From Candidatus Nitrotoga sp. 1052 (lineage in GTDB: Bacteria; Pseudomonadota; Gammaproteobacteria; Burkholderiales; Gallionellaceae), in the NCBI RefSeq assembly GCF_927312905.1, contig NZ_CAKMHQ010000011.1:1-34525 (forward strand): a stretch of 34,525 bases of DNA, read 5' to 3'. A program made the position numbers and the translations under genes. The notes under the pieces were generated by a model. That model saw only the letters and a program-made list of their open reading frames with translations. It was not told where the DNA came from and did no database searches. Positions 16,101 to 25,761 of the stretch are shown piece after piece. Position 1 is the first letter of the stretch, and the number at the start of each line of letters is the position of its first letter.

Positions 16101-16239
16101 AACGAAGTAGCGCTGATTGCTGGCATCACTGGACAAAACGATGCCCATTTCCGATTTCCTGCTGAATAAGGGTTATGTTGTACATGGCATCAAGCGCCGC
16201 GCCTTCTTGTTTAATTCTGACCATACGATCACCTTGTGA
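16101..16239 (+). pseudogene. gmd (GDP-mannose 4,6-dehydratase) N-terminal remnant
   Basis: The frame at 16101 reads NEVALIAGITGQ; one frameshift near 16137 leads into ISDFLLNKGYVVHGIKRRAF and FNSDHTITL before a stop at 16237-16239. Joined, this is the typical opening of GDP-mannose 4,6-dehydratase ([20 protein letters not shown], KGYxVHGIKRRAS). Only about the first 45 residues are left and the key Gly-rich loop is disrupted. The rest of the manC-ugd gap (15977-16450) has no gene. Confidence 0.75.
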
Positions 16240-16386
16240 ATGCCGCGGTCTGAAGAGATGAGTATTGATATGCACTGAAAGTATTGGGGTTAACGCAAGG
16301 TTATAAACCGCATTGCCAGCGAAATCATTTGTTCCATATGGATCATTCAGCCGAAATGTCATGCATGGATTTTGGCAATGGGATAA

Positions 16387-16409
16387 ACCTTCTGCTGTTT
16401 ACAGAAGGT
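16387..16409. repeat. Small inverted repeat upstream of ugd
   Basis: ACCTTCTG and CAGAAGGT form an 8-base stem with a 7-base loop, 41 bases before the ugd start. It may be an operator or the leftover terminator of the gmd remnant; the tract after it is A-rich, not T-rich, on the plus strand. Confidence 0.4.
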
Positions 16410-16450
16410 CATAAAAAAATCTACACACGCTTTAATATTGGAGATAACGC

Positions 16451-17773
16451 TTGAAAGTCACAATAGTAGGGACCGGCTATGTAGGTCTAGTCAGTGGCGC
16501 ATGCCTCGCAGAGGTTGGTAACCATGTCCTCTGCCTTGATCTCGACCCAGCAAAAATACGCATTCTGGAAAACGGTGATATCCCCATCCACGAGCCTGGC
16601 TTGATCGACATTGTGCGCCGCAACGTCGCTGCCGGCCGCCTCGGCTTCACCACAGACATAGACCGCGCCGTTGCTCATGCCCGCATCCAGTTCATCGCCG
16701 TCGGCACCCCCCCTGATGAAGATGGCTCCGCCGACCTGCAATATGTTCTGGCAGCAGCCAGAAACATCGGCAGCCGTATGACCGAAGACAAAATACTCGT
16801 TGATAAAAGCACGGTTCCGGTTGGCACCGCCAACAAGGTCAACGCAGTCATCGCAGAAGAGTTGCAAAAGCGCGATGTTAAGCTCAAACATAGCGTCGTC
16901 TCCAACCCCGAATTCCTTAAAGAAGGCGCGGCGGTCGAAGATTTCATGCGCCCGGATCGTATCGTCATCGGTGGCGATGATGCGTATGCTATCCAACAGA
17001 TGCGGGAGTTATATGCCCCGTTCAATCGCAACCACGACCGTATTATTGTCATGGATGTTAAAAGTGCCGAACTCACTAAATATGCTGCCAATGCCATGCT
17101 CGCCACCCGCATCAGCTTCATGAACGAACTGGCCAATGTCGCAGAAAAACTCGGTGCCAATATTGAAATGGTAAGACTAGGCATTGGTTCCGACACCCGC
17201 ATCGGTTACCATTTTCTCTATTCAGGTTGCGGCTATGGAGGATCCTGTTTCCCCAAAGATGTAAAAGCACTCATCAAAACTGCCAATGACGACGCCGGCA
17301 TCACCCTTAAAGTACTCAATGCCGTAGAAGCAGCCAACGATGCACAAAAAGAAGTCCTCACGAACAAAATAAAAGCCAGATTCGGTACTGATCTCATTGG
17401 AAAAAACTTTGCCATTTGGGGCCTTGCTTTCAAGCCCAACACTGATGACATGCGCGACGCCCCGAGTCGCAAGCTGATTTCAGATTTATTAGAGGCGGGT
17501 GCCACCGTCACTGCCTATGACCCGGTAGCCATGCCGGAAGCACAACGGATCTTTGGTAATGACCCCAGGATTTCTTATGCAGACAATCCGCTCACAGCCT
17601 GTAAGGATGCGGATGCATTGGTGATCGTCACTGAGTGGAAAGAATTCCGCAATCCGGACTTCGCAATAATTAAAGCCAAGCTCAAAAACCCACTAATATT
17701 CGATGGCCGTAGCTTGTATGAGTCGGCTGCAGTAAGTGCACACGGACTGGAGTATTTTCCCATTGGCCGTTAA
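16451..17773 (+). CDS. ugd: UDP-glucose 6-dehydrogenase
   Basis: 440 residues starting with TTG; GGAG lies 7 bases upstream and the protein opens directly with the Rossmann motif (M)[19 protein letters not shown], which fixes the start. The catalytic Cys is in [13 protein letters not shown], and [17 protein letters not shown] is the family's C-terminal NAD/UDP-binding signature. It oxidises UDP-glucose to UDP-glucuronate in the cytoplasm. The product may feed the polysaccharide or further epimerases. It opens the plus-strand half of the locus, 212 bases before the flippase. Confidence 0.96.
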   Translation: MKVTIVGTGYVGLVSGACLAEVGNHVLCLDLDPAKIRILENGDIPIHEPGLIDIVRRNVAAGRLGFTTDIDRAVAHARIQFIAVGTPPDEDGSADLQYVLAAARNIGSRMTEDKILVDKSTVPVGTANKVNAVIAEELQKRDVKLKHSVVSNPEFLKEGAAVEDFMRPDRIVIGGDDAYAIQQMRELYAPFNRNHDRIIVMDVKSAELTKYAANAMLATRISFMNELANVAEKLGANIEMVRLGIGSDTRIGYHFLYSGCGYGGSCFPKDVKALIKTANDDAGITLKVLNAVEAANDAQKEVLTNKIKARFGTDLIGKNFAIWGLAFKPNTDDMRDAPSRKLISDLLEAGATVTAYDPVAMPEAQRIFGNDPRISYADNPLTACKDADALVIVTEWKEFRNPDFAIIKAKLKNPLIFDGRSLYESAAVSAHGLEYFPIGR

Positions 17774-17985
17774 CGGGGATTGGTTGTAAATATGAAATCC
17801 ATAAAGAAGCAATAAATATAAAAAACCTGCGCTCGTAAACATCGCCACGTGCCTCTAGTCTTGAACCCTGCATCTTTTGCCCCTTGCCCCTTGAATCCAA
17901 GACTTGCATTGTGGGTCATCGTGGATTGGCCGGTAGCACGGGTCAATGGACACCCCAACGACACGACTCTCGCGAATTTCCCAGC

Positions 17986-19485
17986 ATGAGGCTGAGCGGA
18001 AACCTGCTTGCAGGATTAGCAAACTCGATCTGGTCGGCACTGATCGGCTTGGCAGTAGTTCCCTTTTATCTTAAATACCTCGGAATAGAAGCCTATGGTT
18101 TGATTGGTTTCTTTGTAACGACGCAGGCATTGCTCTCCCTTCTTGATATGGGATTAGCCCCAACGATTAACCGCGAGGTCGCACGATATTCGGCATCGGG
18201 AAATTTGCAGGAAGCAGGGAAGTTGCTGCATACCCTTGCCATTGTCTATTGGAGTATGGCTGGCGCGATTGCTTTATTGATCCTGGTGCTCGCGCCATTG
18301 ATTGCAGAATACTGGCTGCAGTCCAAACAATTTTCTCCGCAAGCTATTTCACATGCCGTGGTGTTAATGGGGCTGGTAGTGGCGTGCCGCTGGCCGATCG
18401 GCTTGTATCAGGGGGCATTGATAGGTGCGCAACGCTTGACGGTATCGAGCGGTATTAATATGGCCATGGTGACGATCGGGAGTTTGGGTGCGGTGGTGGT
18501 GCTCGCGTTTATATCGCCGACGATTGAGGCCTTCTTCATTTGGCAGGCATGCGTAGGTCTTGTTTATGCGATCACCATGCGTTCGGCTGCATGGCGAGTA
18601 ATTGGTAATGCGCAGGTTAACCATTTTGATATTGACAATATTAAACGGGTTTTAAAGTTTTCTCTAGGTGTTAGCGCTATTTCATTTGCAGGGCTTGTAT
18701 TAACGCAAATAGACAAGCTAATACTTAGCAAGACGTTAGGGCTAGAAGGGTTTGGGCAATATATGCTGGCCACAATAGTGGCAAGCAGCCTCTACATTAT
18801 AATTACCCCAATATTTAACGCTATTTATCCCAGGTTTTCATCTTTGGTGGCGCAAGAAAATTTTGAAGAGCTATTAAAACAGTATCGCACTGCCAGTCAT
18901 TTGCTTGCCACTATGTTGTTCCCAGCTGCCATGATAATGGTTTTACTTTCTCAGGTATTAATTCGATTGTGGACGGGCAATACTGATCTTGCGGCAGATG
19001 TGGCCCCGTTAGCATCCTACCTATTAATTGGCTATGCATTGCACGGTGTAATGCATATACCGTATGCGTTAATGCTGGCGCAAGGCGAAATTAAATCGAT
19101 GTCCATAATATATGTTTTGCTAATAAGCATAGTTGTACCGCTTACGATCGTTTTTTCTTTGACCTATGGCGCAGTCGGTGGGGCGATAGCACAGCTTCTG
19201 CATTTCATTTTTTATGTATTGTTGGGAACATGGATTATGCATAAAAAATTTTTGAAGGGCTATGCTCGGAATTGGCTGTCTAAAGATGTTGGTATACCAC
19301 TAGGAATTTCGTTGCTCATTGGCGTATCGGGATATTTTGGCATGCCGATCGTAGGAGAGGTTGTATATGTGAAGCTCTTATTTGGGGTTATTCTTTGGGT
19401 TGTCGCGACTATGTTGAGTATCTTGTCATCACAATCATTACGCTCAATTTTTGTTAGGTATTGGAACCAATTTTGTTGTAGGTAA
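17986..19485 (+). CDS. Wzx-like oligosaccharide flippase
   Basis: 499 residues from the ATG at 17986 (MRLSGNLLAGLANSIWSAL); an in-frame upstream extension is non-hydrophobic and unlikely. The protein is hydrophobic throughout, with about a dozen membrane segments and the MATE/MVF-superfamily pattern (FVTTQALLSLLDMGLAPTINREVARYS). It would move undecaprenyl-diphosphate-linked repeat units across the inner membrane. No Wzy polymerase is recognisable nearby, though any Wzy would be hard to identify from sequence alone. Confidence 0.85.
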   Translation: MRLSGNLLAGLANSIWSALIGLAVVPFYLKYLGIEAYGLIGFFVTTQALLSLLDMGLAPTINREVARYSASGNLQEAGKLLHTLAIVYWSMAGAIALLILVLAPLIAEYWLQSKQFSPQAISHAVVLMGLVVACRWPIGLYQGALIGAQRLTVSSGINMAMVTIGSLGAVVVLAFISPTIEAFFIWQACVGLVYAITMRSAAWRVIGNAQVNHFDIDNIKRVLKFSLGVSAISFAGLVLTQIDKLILSKTLGLEGFGQYMLATIVASSLYIIITPIFNAIYPRFSSLVAQENFEELLKQYRTASHLLATMLFPAAMIMVLLSQVLIRLWTGNTDLAADVAPLASYLLIGYALHGVMHIPYALMLAQGEIKSMSIIYVLLISIVVPLTIVFSLTYGAVGGAIAQLLHFIFYVLLGTWIMHKKFLKGYARNWLSKDVGIPLGISLLIGVSGYFGMPIVGEVVYVKLLFGVILWVVATMLSILSSQSLRSIFVRYWNQFCCR

Positions 19486-19497
19486 CAAGGGGGAGAT

Positions 19498-20346
19498 ATG
19501 TTTGGAAGGTTGTTTAATTACTTATTAAATACTCGGGATCGTCAGCGTATCAATATTGCATTGAGCAAAGGTGCGGCGATGATGCAAGCTCGTAATATCG
19601 ATTTGAAACAACCTGCATCGTGGGAGTTTTCAGGTTTTAGCCAGAATGGCGAAGATGGCATACTGGATGTATTACGGAAGAATCTATTGAACAATAATCG
19701 TTACTTCATTGAAATTGGTGCCGCAGATGGAATTGAGAACAACACGGGCTGGCTACTTGTCGCCGAAAAATATAATGGCCTGCTGATCGAAGGTAGCGCT
19801 CAGCTTGTTGAAAGAGCGAGAAGGACTGTCGTCGGGTATAGCATCGGCGCTGAATGCCACAATATGTTTGTGACAAAGGAAAGTGTGCATGACATGAAGG
19901 CGATGGCAATGCACCATGACCCTGATGTGTTCTCGCTTGATATCGATGGCAACGATTATTATATTGCACAAGCCATTCTGGAAGGCGGGTTCAGGCCAAA
20001 GATATTTGTGGTTGAATACAATTCTGTCTATGGGCCCGAGCGTAGTATGACCATTGAATATCAGCCTGATTTCGTGTTTACAAAGGCACACCCAACTCAT
20101 CTTTATTATGGGGTCTCTATTTCAGGCTGGCGGAATTTCTTTGAACGATACGGTTATCGTTTTGTGACCGTGGACAGAAATGGTGTGAATGGTTTTTTTG
20201 TAGCCCCTGAGTTCTTTGAGGAATCATTCATAGACGAGGTGCAAGGCTTGATATTTGCTGAGAATCAATATCAATACAAAAAATTCAGGGTGTCTAGTGA
20301 AGATCAATTTGCTCTGATTGCAGATCAAAAATTTGTTTTTATCTGA
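19498..20346 (+). CDS. FkbM-like SAM-dependent methyltransferase-fold protein
   Basis: 282 residues, starting 12 bases after the flippase behind GGGGGAG. It shows FSQNGEDGILDVL, then the glycine motif FIEIGAADGIENNT, GLLIEGS and LDIDGNDYYIA, a layout found in FkbM-like proteins of polysaccharide loci. The fold suggests methyl transfer from S-adenosylmethionine, perhaps O-methylation of a sugar, but the substrate is not readable. It is in the flippase-glycosyltransferase run. The 117 bases after it contain a 12-codon open frame (20435-20473) overlapping the next gene. Confidence 0.65.
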   Translation: MFGRLFNYLLNTRDRQRINIALSKGAAMMQARNIDLKQPASWEFSGFSQNGEDGILDVLRKNLLNNNRYFIEIGAADGIENNTGWLLVAEKYNGLLIEGSAQLVERARRTVVGYSIGAECHNMFVTKESVHDMKAMAMHHDPDVFSLDIDGNDYYIAQAILEGGFRPKIFVVEYNSVYGPERSMTIEYQPDFVFTKAHPTHLYYGVSISGWRNFFERYGYRFVTVDRNGVNGFFVAPEFFEESFIDEVQGLIFAENQYQYKKFRVSSEDQFALIADQKFVFI

Positions 20347-20463
20347 CAATACCTATCAACCGCAATTTAATCAGGGCAAAAGAAATGTCAATTTTGCCGC
20401 GTTGAGATGGGGGACGTATTGAAGAGGTAATGAAATGGCTAATAACAGTGAATCTATAATATT

Positions 20464-21483
20464 ATGTCTATAAAATTATCCATCTGCATTACAACTTACA
20501 ACAGAGGGCGATTTATCGGTGAGACTCTGGATTCCATCCTTGGTCAGATGGTGTCTGGTGTTGAGCTTGTCATAGTGGATGGTGCTTCACCGGATAATAC
20601 TCCTGAAGTGATGGCGCAGTATTTGTTGCGCTATCCTGAAATTCGCTATTTCCGTGAGCAAACAAATTCGGGTGTAGATGGTGACTATGATAAGGCTGTT
20701 GGCTATGCAAGGGGAGAATACTGTTGGCTGATGACCGATGACGATCTATTGTGTCCCAAGGCTATATCTCGTGTTCTTGAGTCTATCAATGGAGAATTTG
20801 ACCTCGTCGTTGTGAATTCCGAAGTAAGAAATGTCGATTTTTCAAGGGTGCTTGAAACTCGTTTACTCAAGTTTACTAGTGACAGGGAGTACGCAACAAA
20901 AGATGGAGAAGAATTTTTTTCCGAAGTAGCGAATTATCTTTCGTTCATCGGTGGCGTCGTCATGAAGCGCAGTGTATGGTTGGAGCGGGATCGTTCATCC
21001 TATTACGGAACACTGTTCATTCATGTCGGCGTCATCTTCCAGCATCCGCCGATAAACAGGGTCAAGGTTATTGCAGATCCGCTGATAATAATACGTTATG
21101 GCAATGCAATGTGGACATCGCGGGGCTTTGAAATTTGGATGTTCAAATGGCCCCGGTTGATTTGGTCGTTTCCCGACTTCTCAGATCAGTCGAAGTTTGC
21201 TGTATGTGCCAAAGAGCCATGGAGGCCAATTAAAAAACTCATTTTATATAGAGCTACTGGAGGGTATACCGTTTCCGAATACCGCCATTTTATAGCGGTT
21301 AGGACAAAAGGCCTGTCTCGGGTGGTGTATATGGCAATTGCAATGTTCCCTGCCGCCATTGCAAATGTATTTGTCAGTCTTTACTGTGTTTTCGTGAATA
21401 GAAATGCTCGTTCAGTATTGTATGATCTTTCACGAAGTCGGAATGCTACCTGGATCAGTCGCTTCTTGGCCCGGTTTCTCTGA
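20464..21483 (+). CDS. Family 2 glycosyltransferase (abequosyltransferase-like)
   Basis: 339 residues. The GT-A fold opens LSICITTYNRGRFIGETLDS, with ELVIVDGASPDNT for nucleotide binding and the metal motif MTDDDLL. The middle resembles RfbV/abequosyltransferase-like enzymes; a hydrophobic stretch near the C-terminus (VVYMAIAMFPAAIANVFVS) may anchor it to the membrane. It would add one sugar to the lipid-linked repeat unit; donor unknown. There is no obvious ribosome site. A tiny out-of-frame reading frame (20435-20473) with a GAGG site overlaps the start by 10 bases and could provide translational coupling. Its stop is 8 bases before the gmd-like gene. Confidence 0.82.
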   Translation: MSIKLSICITTYNRGRFIGETLDSILGQMVSGVELVIVDGASPDNTPEVMAQYLLRYPEIRYFREQTNSGVDGDYDKAVGYARGEYCWLMTDDDLLCPKAISRVLESINGEFDLVVVNSEVRNVDFSRVLETRLLKFTSDREYATKDGEEFFSEVANYLSFIGGVVMKRSVWLERDRSSYYGTLFIHVGVIFQHPPINRVKVIADPLIIIRYGNAMWTSRGFEIWMFKWPRLIWSFPDFSDQSKFAVCAKEPWRPIKKLILYRATGGYTVSEYRHFIAVRTKGLSRVVYMAIAMFPAAIANVFVSLYCVFVNRNARSVLYDLSRSRNATWISRFLARFL

Positions 21484-21491
21484 TAGATACT

Positions 21492-22469
21492 ATGAAAACA
21501 GCCTTAATCACCGGTATGACTGGCCAAGATGGCTCATATTTGGCCGAGTTGTTGCTTACCAAAGGCTATCATGTCGTTGGTGCAGTCAGAAACATACAAA
21601 ATGCCAAAGAGTTGCTTACCACAGCACTAATGCAGAGTGTTGAGTTGGTCGAGTGGAATATGATGGATCAATGTCGAATGACAGAAGTACTAGCTGAATA
21701 TCGCTCAACGGAGATTTATAACTTGGCCGCCTACTCATCAGGAGCCGGAATGTTCAACGATGCTGTTGATATCGGAGAGGTGAATGGGCTAGCGGTTGCT
21801 CGTATCTTGGATGCCATTCGCGCAGTGAATACCAATATTCGCTTCTGCCAGGCATCAAGCAGTGAAATGTTTGGTAATGCACTCGAAAGCCCTCAATCAG
21901 AAGCAACGCAATTTCGACCTCGTACCCCATATGGTGCCGCAAAGCTTTACGCGCATTCGATGATTCAGATTTACCGCCAGCACTATGGATTATATGGGTG
22001 CTCGGCAATTCTGTTCAATCACGAGAGTCCACGCCGTGGATTAGGTTTTGTTACAAGAAAAATAACACATGCAGTGGCGATGATTAAACTGGGACTGGTG
22101 AATGAGCTTTGCCTGGGAAATCTTGATGCGTGTCGTGATTGGGGCTTTGCGGGAGATTCTGTGCACGCAATGTGGCTGATGTTACAACACTCGCACGCGG
22201 ATGATTATGTGGTGGCCACTGGTGAAACGCACTCGGTGCGAGAGCTGTGTGAAATCGCCTTTGGACATTTCAATTTGGATTATCGCGACTATGTCCGCGA
22301 GGACTCTGCTTCATATCGTCCCATTGAATCAGTGCAATTAGTGGGAAACTCCAAGAAGGTGAAAAATCAACTTGGCTGGATACCTGAGGTAGGGTTTCAC
22401 GAGATGATAAGCATGATGGTGGATGCCGATTTGCGCAAGCTCATTGAGCAGAATCGCGCAAAAGGATAG
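21492..22469 (+). CDS. gmd: GDP-mannose 4,6-dehydratase-like enzyme
   Basis: 325 residues, slightly shorter than typical GMD. It opens [19 protein letters not shown] (Rossmann motif), has ASSSEMFGN around the catalytic Ser, [10 protein letters not shown] (Y-x-x-x-K) and the strongly GMD-like [19 protein letters not shown] and [16 protein letters not shown]. It should make GDP-4-keto-6-deoxymannose from manC-derived GDP-mannose. The middle ([20 protein letters not shown]) departs from standard GMD, so a related GDP-sugar specificity is possible. The C-methyltransferase gene starts 10 bases later, and the two probably act in sequence. Confidence 0.85.
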   Translation: [325 protein letters not shown]

Positions 22470-22479
22470 GGATAAGATA

Positions 22480-23718
22480 GTGTTCAAAAAAATTGAAAAA
22501 TGCAGAATTTGTGGCAATAAGCAGCTGGAGCGTGTGCTCGACTTGGGAGAGCAGATGCTGACCGGGATATTCCCGCGCGAGAAGAGTTCAAAAATCACGG
22601 CTGGCCCACTGCGTTTGGTGAAATGCATGGGGGGGGATGATATCTGCGGGCTATTGCAGCTTGAGCATTCCTATAATTCTGATGAGATGTATGGCGAGAA
22701 CTATGGTTATCGCTCCGGCCTCAATGCCAGCATGGTAGCCCACCTCAACGACAAGGTTAAAAAAATCCTTGAACAGGTTGAGTTGCACAAAGGCGATCTT
22801 GTTATTGATATTGGTAGTAACGACAGCACTACATTGCAGGCGTATCCGTCCTCTGGGCCGGATCTGGTAGGCATTGACCCGACTGGAATAAAATTTCACA
22901 GCTATTACCCACCGCACATTCAACTAATCCCCAATTTCTTTTCTTCAGCTTTAGTGAAAGAACATTTTCCAAAGAGAAAAGCCAAAGTAGTCACTTCGTT
23001 CTCGATGTTCTACGACCTAGAAGACCCAACGGACTTTATGCAACAAGTGTATGACATACTTGCAGAAGATGGGATCTGGGTATTTGAACAAAGCTATATG
23101 CCAACTATGCTCGAGATGAATTCATATGACACAGTTTGTCATGAGCATGTTGAGTTTTATGCTCTGCGCCAGATTAAATGGATGGCTGACAGAGTGGGCT
23201 TCAAGATTATTGATGTGGAGTTCAATGAAGCTAATGGTGGTAGCTTCTCAATCACGGTATCGAAATCGCATGGCGATTTAACACCAGCTCCTTTGGTGAA
23301 GAAGATTCTCGATCACGAACTCGCAGATGGGCTAGATACGCTCGTGCCTTATCAAAAATTTGCGGAACGTGTAGCTAAAACGAAGCACGATTTACTGGCT
23401 TTCATCAAAACAGCTCATGCAGAAAAGAAAACTGTCGCCGCACTCGGCGCATCTACAAAGGGAAATGTACTGTTGCAATACTGCGGAGTGTCAGAAAAAG
23501 ATATTTCGTTTGTTGGCGAGGTTAACCCAGAAAAATATGACTGCTACACCCCAGGCACATGGATCCCCATCATTCCAGAAGCAGAGTTACTATCGCAAAA
23601 ACCGGATTACCTAATCGTGTTGCCATGGCATTTTAGAAAATTCTTCCTGGAGAATGGTAAATATAGAGGAGTAAACTTGGTGTTTCCGCTCCCAAACATC
23701 GAGATTGTTAAACGATAA
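22480..23718 (+). CDS. NDP-sugar C-methyltransferase
   Basis: 412 residues from a GTG start 10 bases after the gmd stop. This start matches the family's opening zinc-binding module FKKIEKCRICGNKQLERVLDL; an in-frame ATG at 22423 lies inside gmd. The central SAM-binding region has LVIDIGSNDSTTLQAY, then FEQSYMPTMLEMNSYDTVCHEHVEFYAL, and a C-terminal domain with VAALGASTKGNVLLQY and the final YLIVLPWHFRKFF. This is the three-part architecture (methyltransferase 13, 12/23, 14) of TylC3/NovU-type deoxysugar C-methyltransferases, which put a methyl branch on a 4-keto-6-deoxy sugar. Adjacency to gmd suggests a GDP-linked substrate. Confidence 0.87.
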   Translation: MFKKIEKCRICGNKQLERVLDLGEQMLTGIFPREKSSKITAGPLRLVKCMGGDDICGLLQLEHSYNSDEMYGENYGYRSGLNASMVAHLNDKVKKILEQVELHKGDLVIDIGSNDSTTLQAYPSSGPDLVGIDPTGIKFHSYYPPHIQLIPNFFSSALVKEHFPKRKAKVVTSFSMFYDLEDPTDFMQQVYDILAEDGIWVFEQSYMPTMLEMNSYDTVCHEHVEFYALRQIKWMADRVGFKIIDVEFNEANGGSFSITVSKSHGDLTPAPLVKKILDHELADGLDTLVPYQKFAERVAKTKHDLLAFIKTAHAEKKTVAALGASTKGNVLLQYCGVSEKDISFVGEVNPEKYDCYTPGTWIPIIPEAELLSQKPDYLIVLPWHFRKFFLENGKYRGVNLVFPLPNIEIVKR

Positions 23719-23813
23719 GTGTATTTGAGACTTAAAAGTGGCGATGTAATAATTAAATTAAGAGGCATAAAAATCCCTTATTCAGGTAGATTTGTCAAGG
23801 GTGGAGCTAAACG

Positions 23814-24743
23814 ATGACGCCAGAGGTATCCAAGCCAAATAAGGTCACAGTACTACTTTCTACATACAATGGAAGCAAGTATCTTCAGCAGCAGCTGAAT
23901 TCATTGTATGAGCAAACCTATCCAAATATTAGGATTTTGGTAAGGGATGATGGATCGTCAGATTCAACAAGAAACATTTTAGAAAATGAGCAATTAAGTG
24001 GGCGTATAGATATATTAAGAGGGCATAAAAACCTGGGCCCAGCTCTGAGTTTCTTTGAATTACTGCATAACGCTGCGCTAACTGAAACAGAATACGTTGC
24101 TTTTTGTGATCAAGATGATGTTTGGCATCCTCATAAAATTGCGCACGCAGTTTCAGCTCTTGTGGTAGTCACCGATAACCGCCCGGCATTATTTTGCTCC
24201 AGGTTAGAAATTGTTGATGAACAGTTAAACCATATTGGATTTACCAATACACCAAGAAAAGTCGGTTTTGGCAATGCTCTAGTTGAAAATGTTGCTACCG
24301 GCTGTACGATGGTACTTAATCGAAAAGCAGTGGAACTTATTTGTAAGCATCTTCCAAGTAAAGTGTTGATGCATGATTGGTGGTGTTATTTAGTTCTATC
24401 TTGTTTTGGCGAAATAATTTTTGATAGTAACGCCAATATAAAATATCGACAGCACGGCAATAACACGATTGGTGCAACCGTGAATATGTTTGATGAATTA
24501 AAAAGAAAACTGCATAGATTTATTTACAGCGGAAAAGGATTGCTTTGGTTGCAGGCTTCTGTTTTTTCAAATATGTTTGAAAATGGCATTCCGATATCTC
24601 AAAGGCTAGTTCTCAATAAATTCATCGCAGCAAAATCATCATTGTGGTGTCGTGTTCAGTTAGTGTTATCCAAGGAAATATGGCGGCAAAAATGGTTTGA
24701 TAACTTGATCTTGCGATTCATTATATTTATTAATCGAATTTGA
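23814..24743 (+). CDS. Family 2 glycosyltransferase (rhamnosyltransferase-like)
   Basis: 309 residues. It opens VTVLLSTYNGSKYLQQQL, with ILVRDDGSSDSTRNIL and the acidic motif FCDQDDVWHPHKI, then ATGCTMVLNRKAVE and MHDWWCY. This pattern is common in RgpB/RfbN-type rhamnosyltransferases, which fits the rfbBAC genes, though the donor is inferred. The A+T content is higher than in the housekeeping genes, as is usual for O-antigen glycosyltransferases. No strong ribosome site is visible. Confidence 0.82.
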   Translation: MTPEVSKPNKVTVLLSTYNGSKYLQQQLNSLYEQTYPNIRILVRDDGSSDSTRNILENEQLSGRIDILRGHKNLGPALSFFELLHNAALTETEYVAFCDQDDVWHPHKIAHAVSALVVVTDNRPALFCSRLEIVDEQLNHIGFTNTPRKVGFGNALVENVATGCTMVLNRKAVELICKHLPSKVLMHDWWCYLVLSCFGEIIFDSNANIKYRQHGNNTIGATVNMFDELKRKLHRFIYSGKGLLWLQASVFSNMFENGIPISQRLVLNKFIAAKSSLWCRVQLVLSKEIWRQKWFDNLILRFIIFINRI

Positions 24744-24853
24744 GCTCGGCGATAACCGGCATTGTAATCCGCTGAGAATTGATGATCTTGCTTAATTTTT
24801 TTTCTTCCTGAGGATGCTTGTGATTGGCGCTCCTAACCTGCGGAATAAAATTT

Positions 24854-24913
24854 ATGAGTAAGAGTCTAATTGCGAGGCAAGTTACTCGAGAGTCTCAGGT
24901 TCATTATTTGTGA
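24854..24913 (+). CDS. Possible 19-residue coupling ORF
   Basis: ATG at 24854 encodes MSKSLIARQVTRESQVHYL and its TGA overlaps the ATG of the next glycosyltransferase (TGATG). A GGAA stretch precedes it, whereas the glycosyltransferase itself has no ribosome site. It may exist only to couple translation. Coding status is uncertain. The rest of 24744-24909 holds nothing recognisable. Confidence 0.3.
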   Translation: MSKSLIARQVTRESQVHYL

Positions 24914-25704
24914 TGGACAAAATAGCTGCGCAGCAATTGCCTGAAATTTCCATTTCTGTTGTCAGCCATGCACAAATTCAGTTGATTGAATGTCTGCTGC
25001 ATGATATCAATCAGCATTGCCGGGCCTCATTGATCGAATTGATTCTCACACTTAACCTGGATGAGATATTGCCGTTCGCAGCAGATAGATTTGAATTTCC
25101 AATAAAGGTTATTCGCAACCCCATTCCTATGGGATTCGCGACCAATCACAATCAAGCATTTACATACGCAGAGGGACGGTTTTTTTGTGTAATGAATCCG
25201 GATATCCGGTTGAATGGCGACCCATTTAAGGCTTTGCTTGCGTGTCTACAGGATTCTGCAGTTGGCGTGGCAGCGCCGCTCATATTGAGTACGAGCGGCG
25301 AGATAGAAGATAGTGCCCGTCGTTTTCCGACACCTCTCAAGATATTTTGCAAAGCATTTGGCAGATGTAGAGGCAGCGACTATCTTGTAAAAGATACTCC
25401 GATCTTTCCTGATTGGGTTGGCGGGATGTTTATGTTATTCCCGCGCGACGTATTCAAAAAGTTAGGTGGATTTGATCAGCGATACTTTCTTTATTATGAA
25501 GACGTAGATTTATGCGCCAGGCTGAGATTAAAGGGTTATGAAGTGGCCGTATGTCCTGATGCCAAGGTAATTCATCTTGCACGCAGGAGTAGTCATCACA
25601 GTTTCAAGTACTTGAAGTGGCATCTTATGAGCATGATGCGATTTTTTTGCTCCTCCTTGTTTTTAAAAATATTCTGGTTGCGTTTGACAAAAAAAACCCC
25701 ATGA
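24913..25704 (+). CDS. Family 2 glycosyltransferase (WbbL-like)
   Basis: 263 residues from the ATG at 24913; an in-frame GTG directly precedes it. The N-terminal part (ISISVVSHAQIQLIECLLHD) is a weak version of the usual GT2 opening, but NPIPMGFATNHNQAF, MNPDIRLNGD, WVGGMFMLFPRDVFKKLGGFD and YYEDVDLCARLRLKGYEVAV are typical of WbbL-like rhamnosyltransferases. A basic, hydrophobic C-terminus suggests membrane association. The acceptor is probably the lipid-linked repeat unit. The usual DDGSxD element is absent. Confidence 0.8.
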   Translation: MDKIAAQQLPEISISVVSHAQIQLIECLLHDINQHCRASLIELILTLNLDEILPFAADRFEFPIKVIRNPIPMGFATNHNQAFTYAEGRFFCVMNPDIRLNGDPFKALLACLQDSAVGVAAPLILSTSGEIEDSARRFPTPLKIFCKAFGRCRGSDYLVKDTPIFPDWVGGMFMLFPRDVFKKLGGFDQRYFLYYEDVDLCARLRLKGYEVAVCPDAKVIHLARRSSHHSFKYLKWHLMSMMRFFCSSLFLKIFWLRLTKKTP

Positions 25705-25761
25705 ACAAATGCACGATGAAAGCTTACCCAACTTAATCATGCTTAATCGTTGGTTATTATC

